Below the pieces are notes generated by a model that saw only the letters and a program-made list of their open reading frames with translations, was not told the origin of the DNA and did no database searches. Both the position numbers and the translations under genes were made by a program. A stretch of DNA of 6,380 nt from JADYYB01 sp964402985 (GTDB taxonomy: Bacteria; Pseudomonadota; Alphaproteobacteria; Rhizobiales; Kaistiaceae), in the NCBI GenBank assembly GCA_964402985.1, contig CAYOET010000071.1:1-6380 (forward strand), read 5' to 3'. How positions within the stretch are numbered: the stretch's first letter is position 1; each line of letters starts with the position of its first letter. Positions 1 to 5,444 of this stretch are shown one piece after another.

Positions 1-1
1 G

Positions 2-24
2 ATTGCCGGAACGAGTCCGGCAAT
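2..24. repeat. REP-like palindrome downstream of ccrM, possible terminator
   Basis: A perfect 9-bp inverted repeat: ATTGCCGGA at 2-10 and TCCGGCAAT at 16-24, around a 5-nt loop (ACGAG). It lies about 60 bp beyond the ccrM stop codon. No T-tract follows the stem on either strand within view, so intrinsic terminator function is only possible. The core CCGGAACGAGTCCGG resembles the palindromes scattered between genes in many alphaproteobacterial genomes, and a near copy (two mismatches in 15) lies at 5344-5358. The rest of 1-83 shows no gene. Confidence 0.6.
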
Positions 25-83
25 GACAAAACGAGGAGATTGGTCGGGGTTCGCCCCGGCTCGGTCGATCACCGATGGCGGCG

Positions 84-1223
84 CTATGCGCCCGCGGCGG
101 CGAGTTCGGCGCGGGCGAGTTGGCGGTACGCGTCGATCGGCGTCAGGGCGCCGTCCTTCTCGATGTGCCAGTAGGTCCAGCCGTTGCAGGCGGCGAGGCC
201 CTGGACGGCGGCGCCGACGCGGTGGATCGAGCCGGCGAAGGAGATGCCGCCCATGCCCGCCGGCGGGCGGATCTCGATGCTGCCGTCGATGCGCACGATC
301 GCGGCGTGGCGCGAGGCTGAGTCGACGAGGCGCGCGCCAGGCGGGATGATGCCGGACTCGACCAGCGTGCCGAACGGGATACGCTGCTCGGCGCGCTTGC
401 TCTCGGTGGCTTTCAGCGCCTCGTCCGGCGCCGTCTCGACGGCGGCGATGCGGACCAGCGCGGCGTTGGCGTAGGCGCGCTCGCGCTCGACGCCGATGAA
501 GTGACGGCCGAGGCGGCGGGCGACGGCGCCGGTGGTGCCCGAGCCGAAGAACGGGTCGAGGATCACGTCGCCGGGCTTCGACGAAGCGAGCATGATGCGG
601 TGGAGGAGCGCTTCCGGCTTCTGGGTCGGGTGGACCTTCCGCCCCTCCCCGTCCTTCAACCGCTCGGCGCCGGTGCAGAGCGGGAAGAGCCAGTCCGAGC
701 GCATCTGGAGGTCGTCGTTGCCCGCCTTGAGGGCGTCGTAGTTGAAGGTGTAGCCCTTGGCCTCGGCGCTGGGCGAGGCCCAGATCAGCGTCTCGTGGGC
801 GTTGGTGATCCTCCGGCCGCGGAAGTTCGGCATCGGGTTCGACTTCCGCCAAACGATGTCGTTGAGGATCCAGAAGCCGAGGTCCTGGAGCGCGGTGCCG
901 ACGCGGAAGATGTTGTGATACGAGCCGATCACCCACAGCGAGGCGTTCGGCTTCATCACGCGGCGAACGGCTCTCAGCCAGGCGCGCGTAAAGGTGTCGT
1001 AGGTGGCGAAGTCGGCGAACTTGTCCCAGTCGTCGTCGACCGCGTCGACCACCGACTGGTCCGGGCGGGTCAACTGATTCTCGAGCTGGAGATTGTAGGG
1101 CGGGTCGGCGAAGACCAGGTCGACCGATCGCGGCGGCAGCTTCTCGATCTCGGCGATGCAGTCGCCCACCAGGATTTGATCGAGCGGCAGACCCGCTTCT
1201 TCCTTGCGCTTCGCCAAACCCAT
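84..1223 (-). CDS. ccrM: CcrM-type adenine-specific DNA methyltransferase (GANTC)
   Basis: Cell-cycle-regulated methyltransferase that transfers a methyl group from SAM to N6 of adenine in GANTC. From the ATG the protein has 379 residues, close to the roughly 360 of Caulobacter CcrM. Motif IV, DPPYNLQL, is at residues 40-47. The AdoMet motif, DPFFGSGT, is at 223-230, and HPTQKPEALL is at 198-207. Motif IV before the FxGxG motif is the beta-class order. Residues from about 268 to 370 form the RAMA domain needed for DNA recognition, including NGWTYWH at 347-353. Long stretches such as GSYHNIFRVG and IVWRKSNPMPNF match the CcrM family as I know it. An in-frame TTG four codons upstream (1235-1233) would give 383 residues. 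Neither start has a strong ribosome binding site, and I prefer the ATG. The stop is TAG. It stands alone and is divergent from the VWA gene. In the family it methylates the chromosome after replication and is usually controlled by CtrA. Confidence 0.95.
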   Translation of the reverse strand: MGLAKRKEEAGLPLDQILVGDCIAEIEKLPPRSVDLVFADPPYNLQLENQLTRPDQSVVDAVDDDWDKFADFATYDTFTRAWLRAVRRVMKPNASLWVIGSYHNIFRVGTALQDLGFWILNDIVWRKSNPMPNFRGRRITNAHETLIWASPSAEAKGYTFNYDALKAGNDDLQMRSDWLFPLCTGAERLKDGEGRKVHPTQKPEALLHRIMLASSKPGDVILDPFFGSGTTGAVARRLGRHFIGVERERAYANAALVRIAAVETAPDEALKATESKRAEQRIPFGTLVESGIIPPGARLVDSASRHAAIVRIDGSIEIRPPAGMGGISFAGSIHRVGAAVQGLAACNGWTYWHIEKDGALTPIDAYRQLARAELAAAGA

Positions 1224-1305
1224 GAGACAACCCAACGCGTTACTCGCCGCGGTGCTCGCGGCCGCGCCATGGTTGCCAAACAGCGTGAATGCCGGGTTAG
1301 AGAAC

Positions 1306-1313
1306 GTGGTTAA
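1306..1313 (-). promoter_or_regulatory. Possible CtrA half site upstream of ccrM
   Basis: Read on the minus strand, this is TTAACCAC, one base from the CtrA half-site form TTAACCAT. It lies about 83 bp upstream of the ccrM ATG. CtrA activates ccrM in Caulobacter, so the position makes sense. The second half is poor: the next TTAA-like tetramer (CTAA) comes after 9 bp instead of the usual 7. The call is inference from one short match. Confidence 0.25.
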
Positions 1314-1381
1314 GGAACTGTTGTGGCCTGGAATGCCTTTATTTCGGCGCGCCGGACGTCAACAATTGCGCCCGGTGCTAT

Positions 1382-1387
1382 GAGGGG
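1382..1387 (+). promoter_or_regulatory. Ribosome binding site of the VWA gene
   Basis: GAGGGG lies three bases before the ATG at 1391. It is a fair Shine-Dalgarno match with a slightly short spacer. It supports the ATG at 1391, which is also directly followed by a good signal peptide. Confidence 0.55.
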
Positions 1388-1390
1388 CTC

Positions 1391-3397
1391 ATGCGGAATT
1401 CGTTACTGAAGGCGGCTGTGGCGTCGGCCTTGGCCATTGTCGCCGTGCCGGCGCTGGCGGCCGACCAGGCGATGGTGGTGCTCGACCTGTCCGGCTCGAT
1501 GAGCCGCGAGAGCGGCAACGGGCAGGCGCGCATCAGCATGGCGCGCTCGACGCTCGACGAGGCGCTTGCCAACCTTCCCGCCGACCTCCCGATCGGCCTC
1601 GCCGCCTTCGGCGGACGAGAGGCGGGCAGCTGCACCGACATCCAAGTGCTGGCCGAGCCGCGCAACGGCGCGGGCCGGCCGATCGCCCAGCTGGTGCGCG
1701 CGGCGCGGCCACGCGGCGAGACGCCGATCGGAGCGGCGCTTCAGGCAGCCGCCGACGCGGTCGGCTACACCGAGAACAAGGCCACGCTCCTCCTCGTCAC
1801 CGACGGCGTCGGCGATGCGTGCACCGTCGAGTTCTGCTCGACCGTCGAGGCGCTCGAGTCCGCCGGCGCCGACTTCACCATCCATGTCCTCGGCCTCGGT
1901 CTGTCGGATGAGGCGCGGCAGCGCTTCGCGTGCGTCAGCGAGGCAACCGGCGGGCAGTATTTCGCGGCCGGCGAGAGCGCCGAGCTCGCGGCGGCGCTGG
2001 CTCTTGCCGTGACGCCGAAACCGCCGCCTCCGCCGCTCCCGGTGGCGAGCCTCACGGTTCCCTCGGAGATCGGCCAGGGGCAGGAATTCGAGGTCGCCTA
2101 CGATGGACCCAAGGCCGAGGGCGACGAAATCCAGATCGCCTGGCCGGGATCGGCGCCGGGGGCCGCGATCCGCAGCGTCTTTGTCGGAACCGACGGCGCG
2201 CCGCGGCACCTCATGGCGCCCAGCGAGCAAGGCGTCTACACCATCCGCTACTGGCTGCCGTCGCGCGAGGCGGTGATCGCCGAGCAGTCGTTCCTGGTGG
2301 TGCCGGTGGTTGCGGTGTTCGACGCGCCGGAGACGGTCGGCCAGGGGACGATGTTCGAATTTGCCTGGCGGGGACCCGATCAGAACGGCGACCGAATCGA
2401 GCTCGCGCGACCGCGCGACCCGGTGGGGACGGCGCTCGCGACGGTCGACGTGCGGCCACATCTCCAGGCGGCGCGCTTCGACGCGCCGATCGAGCCCGGC
2501 GGCTACGAGCTCCGCTACATCGCCGGCGTCGACGGCTCGGTGCTGGCGACGCGAAGCTTCGCAGTGGAGCGCGGGGAAGCGTCGGTGACGCCGCCCGGGA
2601 CGATCACCGGCGGCACCGAGTTCGAGGCCACCTGGGAGGGACCGGGCGCACCCTTCGACGAGGTGCAGCTCGCCGTCCGGAACGCCCCGGACGGGGTGCG
2701 CGTCGAGGGCGCGCGGATCGGCCTCCCCGGGAGCCCGGTGAAGCTTGACGCGCCAGCCGAGGGCGGCGAGTTCGAGCTCCGCTACTGGTCCGCCAATTCG
2801 AACACCGTGCTCGCGCGCGCGCCGGTCACGGTGGCCGCCGCGTCGGCGAGCATCGAGGGACCGCGCGAGGTCATGGGCGGGGCGGAGTTCGCGGTGACCT
2901 GGAGCGGTCCGGGGGCGCGGTTCGACGAGATCCAGCTCGCCGAGCGCAACGCTCCGGCCGGGCAATCGGTCGCCGCGGTTTCGGTGAACAACGTTTCGGA
3001 TGCGGTACGACTGACGGCGCCGATCATGCCGGGCGACTACGAGCTCCGCTATTGGTCGACGCGGTCGCGAACCGTCCTCGGCAGCCGGGCGATCCGTATT
3101 CAGCCGGCGGCGGTCGAACTCGAGGTGCAGGGCGCGGTGCGCCAGGGCGAACCGTTCCGCGTGGCGTGGCAGGGTCCTGCCGCGCGCTTCGACGAGCTGC
3201 AGATCACGCTCGCAGACGGCGCCGGGCGGCCGGTGTTCGCAGCGGTCATCCCGCCGACTGGCGAGGCGGCGATCCTCCGCGCGCCGTCGCTGCCCGGCAC
3301 CTACGTGCTGCGCTACTGGTCGGACACGGGCAAGGTGTCGCTGGGGTCGGTGCGGTTCACCGTCGAGCGCACCACGCCGCTGCCGCAGGTGCAGTAG
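1391..3397 (+). CDS. Exported VWA-domain protein with five 89-residue repeats
   Basis: A 668-residue protein of unknown specific role, probably periplasmic, secreted or surface-associated. Residues 1-23 form a Sec signal peptide: positive start, hydrophobic core, and a signal peptidase I site at ALA|AD. A VWA domain spans about 27-205. It has a complete metal-ion-dependent adhesion site: D32, S34 and S36 (DLSGS), T111 (GETPIG) and D138 (VTDG). Four cysteines lie in this domain (81, 144, 149, 181) and could form disulfides after export. A proline linker (210-217) leads to five repeats from 218 to about 661, each with a GP and an RYW-like signature. There is no C-terminal membrane segment, sorting signal or lipobox. 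VWA domains of this kind bind protein ligands through Mg2+. The repeats look like beta-sandwich (Ig-like) modules by their alternating hydrophobic pattern, which is inference. No neighbour reveals a partner: ccrM is divergent and the glycosyltransferase follows after a 139-bp gap. Confidence 0.85.
   Translation: MRNSLLKAAVASALAIVAVPALAADQAMVVLDLSGSMSRESGNGQARISMARSTLDEALANLPADLPIGLAAFGGREAGSCTDIQVLAEPRNGAGRPIAQLVRAARPRGETPIGAALQAAADAVGYTENKATLLLVTDGVGDACTVEFCSTVEALESAGADFTIHVLGLGLSDEARQRFACVSEATGGQYFAAGESAELAAALALAVTPKPPPPPLPVASLTVPSEIGQGQEFEVAYDGPKAEGDEIQIAWPGSAPGAAIRSVFVGTDGAPRHLMAPSEQGVYTIRYWLPSREAVIAEQSFLVVPVVAVFDAPETVGQGTMFEFAWRGPDQNGDRIELARPRDPVGTALATVDVRPHLQAARFDAPIEPGGYELRYIAGVDGSVLATRSFAVERGEASVTPPGTITGGTEFEATWEGPGAPFDEVQLAVRNAPDGVRVEGARIGLPGSPVKLDAPAEGGEFELRYWSANSNTVLARAPVTVAAASASIEGPREVMGGAEFAVTWSGPGARFDEIQLAERNAPAGQSVAAVSVNNVSDAVRLTAPIMPGDYELRYWSTRSRTVLGSRAIRIQPAAVELEVQGAVRQGEPFRVAWQGPAARFDELQITLADGAGRPVFAAVIPPTGEAAILRAPSLPGTYVLRYWSDTGKVSLGSVRFTVERTTPLPQVQ
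2042..3373 (+). repeat. Five tandem 89-residue (267-bp) coding repeats
   Basis: The repeats begin at residues 218, 307, 396, 485 and 574 of the VWA protein. The conserved GP pair occurs at 239, 328, 417, 506 and 595, a spacing of exactly 89 each time. The RY(W) signature occurs at 286, 375, 464, 553 and 641, so only the last unit is one residue shorter. Shared features are a (T/G)GxxF opening strand, (W/Y)xGP, (F)DE(I/V/L)Q, a late AP pair, and (G)xYxLRYW. Unit 2 has RYI in place of RYW. At the DNA level GAGCTCCGCTA recurs at 2507, 2774 and 3041, again 267 bp apart. Units 3 and 4 are the most alike. Confidence 0.9.
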
Positions 3398-3536
3398 GCG
3401 CGGAAGGCATTCGCTGAAGGCCCGCGGACTCGCCTGAGGATCATCCGCCGGGTTCACCGCGCGTGCGACTCGGGTATGGCTGTCGACGTACGGCGTGTTG
3501 GTGCACGCACGCGCAACTTGCGGTCGAAGTCGAAGG
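3398..3536. other. Intergenic region before the glycosyltransferase
   Basis: There is no gene of its own here, no strong terminator for the VWA gene and no clear promoter. A GCGGA/TCCGC pair with a 15-nt loop near 3424-3448 is too weak to call. It contains two GANTC sites (3427-3431 and 3467-3471). If the glycosyltransferase starts at the upstream GTG (3495), the gap shrinks to 97 bp. Confidence 0.5.
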
Positions 3537-4547
3537 ATGCCCTTGGAGGATTCCGAGCTAGCGAGCGTGGCGGCGGGCGTTACAACCCCCGGCCGGGTCT
3601 CGATCGCGATGGCAACCTATGACGGGGCCCGCTTCGTCCGCGAGCAGCTGCAGAGCTTCGCCGATCAGACGCGCCGGCCCGACGAGCTGATCGTCAGCGA
3701 CGATGGATCGCGCGACGGGACGCTCGCCATCGTGGAGGAGTTTCGAGCGACGGCGCCGTTTCCCGTCACGATCCTCCGGTCGCCGATAAACCGCGGGTTC
3801 TCGCTGAATTTCGAGCACGCGCTACGCCACGCGACCGGCGACATCGTCTTCCTCAGCGACCAGGACGACTCATGGTTTCCCGAGAAGATCGCAAGGGTCC
3901 TCGCCGCCTTCGACCGCCCCGACGTCCAGGTGGTGGTCCACGACTTGATCAACGCCCACGCCGATCTCAGCCATGAGGGCGTGACGCTGCTTGGAAATAT
4001 CCTTGCCCTCGGCTTGAGCGCGTCCGATCTGATCCCCGGATGCGCGACGGCGATCCGGCGCTCGTGGCTCGACGTTGCGCTGCCGATCCCGAAGGAGATC
4101 GCCTACGACGCCTGGCTGCATGGGCTGTCCGCCCGGGTCGGCGCGCGGAGGGTCATCGCCGAGCCGCTCGCGTATCACCGCCGTCATCGCGACACCGTCT
4201 TCCAGTGGGTGGCCAGCCGGCCCTCGCGGGTCGATCGGAAGCAGCTTCCCCGCCTGCCGGAACGGGTGGATGCGCGTCTGCGGTGGACCGCGGAGGCCGA
4301 AGCGCTCGGCCTCACCATCGACCGGGTCGAGAGCTGCGGCGGCCACTGGAAATCTCTCGGCCTCGAGGCGGGAGCGGGGGTAGCGCTTGCGGCCATGAGG
4401 CAAAGACGGTGCGCCCTCGAGGAGCGCATTCACGTCCGCGGGCAACCGCGGCTTCGCCGCCTGCCCGGCATCGCCAGGATGTTGGGACGCGGGCAGTACC
4501 GGTATTTTGCCGGATTGCGGGGCGCCCTCAAGGACGCCATTCGCTAG
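3537..4547 (+). CDS. Family 2 glycosyltransferase, rhamnosyltransferase-like
   Basis: Transfers a sugar from a nucleotide-sugar donor to a glycan or lipid-linked acceptor at the cytoplasmic face of the membrane. The protein has 336 residues from the ATG. The GT-A domain starts with VSIAMATYDG (21-30). Next come VSDDGSRDGT (53-62), which holds nucleotide-binding aspartates, and SDQDDSW (107-113), the DXD-like metal site typical of the rhamnosyltransferase-like branch. Then come IPGCATAIRR (166-175) and YDAWLH (190-195), where D191 is in the place of the usual catalytic base. YHRRH (213-217) closes the domain. Residues 240-336 match nothing I recognise. The last 50 include 13 arginines and may contact the membrane, which is inference. 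An in-frame GTG at 3495 would add 14 residues. I prefer the ATG because the extra residues are not family-like, although its Shine-Dalgarno is poor. The donor and acceptor cannot be read from the sequence. It is cotranscribed with the methyltransferase 11 bp downstream. Confidence 0.87.
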   Translation: MPLEDSELASVAAGVTTPGRVSIAMATYDGARFVREQLQSFADQTRRPDELIVSDDGSRDGTLAIVEEFRATAPFPVTILRSPINRGFSLNFEHALRHATGDIVFLSDQDDSWFPEKIARVLAAFDRPDVQVVVHDLINAHADLSHEGVTLLGNILALGLSASDLIPGCATAIRRSWLDVALPIPKEIAYDAWLHGLSARVGARRVIAEPLAYHRRHRDTVFQWVASRPSRVDRKQLPRLPERVDARLRWTAEAEALGLTIDRVESCGGHWKSLGLEAGAGVALAAMRQRRCALEERIHVRGQPRLRRLPGIARMLGRGQYRYFAGLRGALKDAIR

Positions 4548-4548
4548 A

Positions 4549-4554
4549 CGGGGG
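4549..4554 (+). promoter_or_regulatory. Ribosome binding site of the methyltransferase gene
   Basis: A G-rich stretch (CGGGGG) lies four bases before the ATG at 4559, just after the glycosyltransferase stop. It supports this start over the much longer reading frame that is open upstream, which overlaps the glycosyltransferase gene and there encodes only arginine-rich shadow sequence. Confidence 0.4.
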
Positions 4555-4558
4555 CCGC

Positions 4559-5239
4559 ATGAAACTCGATCGGTATCGCTTCGCCGTGACGCGGCTCAGG
4601 CACATGCGCGACGCCGTCGCGGAAACGGGCGGCTACGACTGGCGCGCGGTCCACTACAACCGCATCTCCGCGATCAACCGGGCGCTCGCCTTCGTCGGGC
4701 CGTCGTCGCGCTACCTCGAGATCGGCTGCGCGATGAACGATTGCTTCGACGCGGTGATTGCGGACCACAAGGTGGGCGTGGATCCGGGACTCGGCGGCAC
4801 GCACCGCATGACCAGCGACGCGTTCTTCGCTCGGAATACGGAAACGTTCGACGTCATTTTCGTCGACGGGCTGCATACTTTCGATCAGGTGCGCCGGGAC
4901 GCGCGCAACGCGCTGGCCTGTCTGCGCGTCGGCGGGTTCGTGTTCTTCCACGACATGCTGCCGAACAACTGGAAGGAGGCGCATGTTCCGCGCGTCGGCA
5001 TCGCGTGGTCGGGCGACGTGTGGAAGCTCGGATTCGAGCTCCGCGGCGCAGAAGGCGTGAGCCACGACATCATCCGCATCGACCACGGGGTCGGCGTGGT
5101 GCGGAAGGACCGCGACGACGCCAGCATCCCCGACCGCTTCGCGGAGCTGGCGGACAAGGACTACCGGTATTTCCTCCGCTCGCGTGCCGAACTCAGCGTC
5201 ATCAGCTTCGAGGAGTTCGTGACGAAGTACGGAGTGTAG
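4559..5239 (+). CDS. SAM-dependent methyltransferase, Methyltransf_24-like
   Basis: A small class I methyltransferase of 226 residues, probably acting on a sugar or glycan made with the adjacent glycosyltransferase. The SAM-binding motif I is YLEIGCAMNDCF (52-63). GVDP (73-76) ends the second strand. FVDGLHTFDQ (101-110) is followed by a long helix, LRVGGF (122-127) and FFHDM (129-133). This VDG-H...GG...HD pattern is characteristic of the Methyltransf_24 group often found in polysaccharide and O-antigen clusters. SGDVWKLGFELR (151-162) is also typical of that group. There is no signal peptide or membrane segment, so it should act in the cytoplasm. Motif I lacks the second glycine of GxGxG, which I believe is usual in this subgroup. 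It starts 11 bp after the glycosyltransferase, in the same operon. The substrate is not identifiable from the sequence. Confidence 0.8.
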   Translation: MKLDRYRFAVTRLRHMRDAVAETGGYDWRAVHYNRISAINRALAFVGPSSRYLEIGCAMNDCFDAVIADHKVGVDPGLGGTHRMTSDAFFARNTETFDVIFVDGLHTFDQVRRDARNALACLRVGGFVFFHDMLPNNWKEAHVPRVGIAWSGDVWKLGFELRGAEGVSHDIIRIDHGVGVVRKDRDDASIPDRFAELADKDYRYFLRSRAELSVISFEEFVTKYGV

Positions 5240-5251
5240 CGCCGACTTGCT

Positions 5252-5274
5252 CCCTCTCCCCGGCGGGGAGAGGG
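5252..5274. terminator. 10-bp GC-rich hairpin after the methyltransferase gene
   Basis: CCCTCTCCCC (5252-5261) pairs perfectly with GGGGAGAGGG (5265-5274) around the loop GGC. It begins 12 bases after the methyltransferase stop, where a terminator is expected. It is followed by TTGGGG and not a T-run, so it may act as a roadblock or 3'-end protector more than as a classic intrinsic terminator. It is also the outer part of the composite repeat. Confidence 0.55.
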
Positions 5275-5276
5275 TT

Positions 5277-5344
5277 GGGGTGAGGGGGCTCTACCTGACC
5301 GCAGAAGTGCGCCCCTTTCGTATGGACCTGTAACCCCTCACCCC
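5277..5344. repeat. Inverted 11-bp arms of a REP-like pair
   Basis: GGGGTGAGGGG (5277-5287) and its exact reverse complement CCCCTCACCCC (5334-5344) flank a 46-bp spacer. Each arm adjoins a CCCTCTCCC hairpin, so the region reads as two copies of one repeat unit in opposite orientation, like a REP pair. Units of the form CCCTCTCCC...GGGTGAGGGG are frequent between genes in GC-rich proteobacteria. Confidence 0.7.
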
Positions 5345-5360
5345 CGGATCAAGTCCGGGG
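5342..5360. repeat. CCGGATCAAGTCCGG palindrome nested in the right REP unit
   Basis: CCCCGGA (5342-5348) and TCCGGGG (5354-5360) pair around the loop TCAAG. The core is two bases different from the palindrome at 6-20. It sits between the CCCCTCACCC arm and the CCCTCTCCC hairpin of the right-hand unit, where the left-hand unit has only TT. Confidence 0.7.
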
Positions 5361-5369
5361 CAGGCTCTA

Positions 5370-5390
5370 CCCTCTCCCTCCGGGAGAGGG
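5370..5390. terminator. 9-bp hairpin downstream of gcvPB
   Basis: CCCTCTCCC (5370-5378) pairs perfectly with GGGAGAGGG (5382-5390) around the loop TCC. It lies 54 bases beyond the gcvPB stop codon and could end or protect that transcript. No T-tract is present on the minus-strand side. Its arms can also pair with those of the hairpin at 5252-5274, allowing a larger cruciform. Confidence 0.45.
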
Positions 5391-5444
5391 GACTTGGTCG
5401 GAGAGAGGGACTCGGGCGGCGCTTGTGAGTACCCGACGCGCCGC

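Larger units (their letters stand above)
1224..1390. other. Divergent intergenic region between ccrM and the VWA gene
   Basis: This 167-bp stretch must hold the promoters of both divergent genes. It is less GC-rich than its flanks around 1280-1370. I could not pick a -35/-10 pair with confidence for either direction. It contains no GANTC site and no convincing small gene. A CtrA-like half site is listed separately. Confidence 0.6.
5240..5444. other. Convergent intergenic region filled with REP-like palindromes
   Basis: A 205-bp region between the converging methyltransferase and gcvPB genes. It holds three hairpins and a pair of long inverted arms, described separately, and no gene. The unique spacer between the arms (5288-5333) shows nothing recognisable. 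Confidence 0.7.

Noticed and set aside
501..1313. A 270-codon plus-strand open frame opposite ccrM
   Set aside because: It is antisense to a strongly recognised CcrM, and its translation has biased composition and no domain.
1297..1313. A full CtrA box (TTAA-N7-TTAA)
   Set aside because: The two tetramers are TTAG and TTAA separated by 9 bases; the spacing and one half are wrong, so only a half site is reported.
1403..3457. A 684-codon open frame on the minus strand, longer than the VWA gene it covers
   Set aside because: It is a GC-rich shadow: the translation is rich in arginine, histidine, alanine and leucine with no recognisable domain, while the plus strand has a signal peptide, a complete VWA metal site and regular repeats.
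4040..4558. Upstream extension of the methyltransferase frame, giving 399 residues
   Set aside because: The extension overlaps the glycosyltransferase coding sequence and encodes low-complexity, arginine-rich sequence. The ATG at 4559 has a ribosome binding site and begins the family-like protein.
4497..5172. An identical 11-mer, TACCGGTATTT, in the glycosyltransferase (4497) and methyltransferase (5162) genes
   Set aside because: Both encode a YRYF tetrapeptide in unrelated proteins. The shared stretch is too short to support duplication or recombination.
5240..5444. A CRISPR array or attachment site in the repeat-rich intergenic region
   Set aside because: The repeats are inverted hairpin units of unequal form, not regularly spaced direct repeats. 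There is no tRNA gene, integrase or cas gene nearby.
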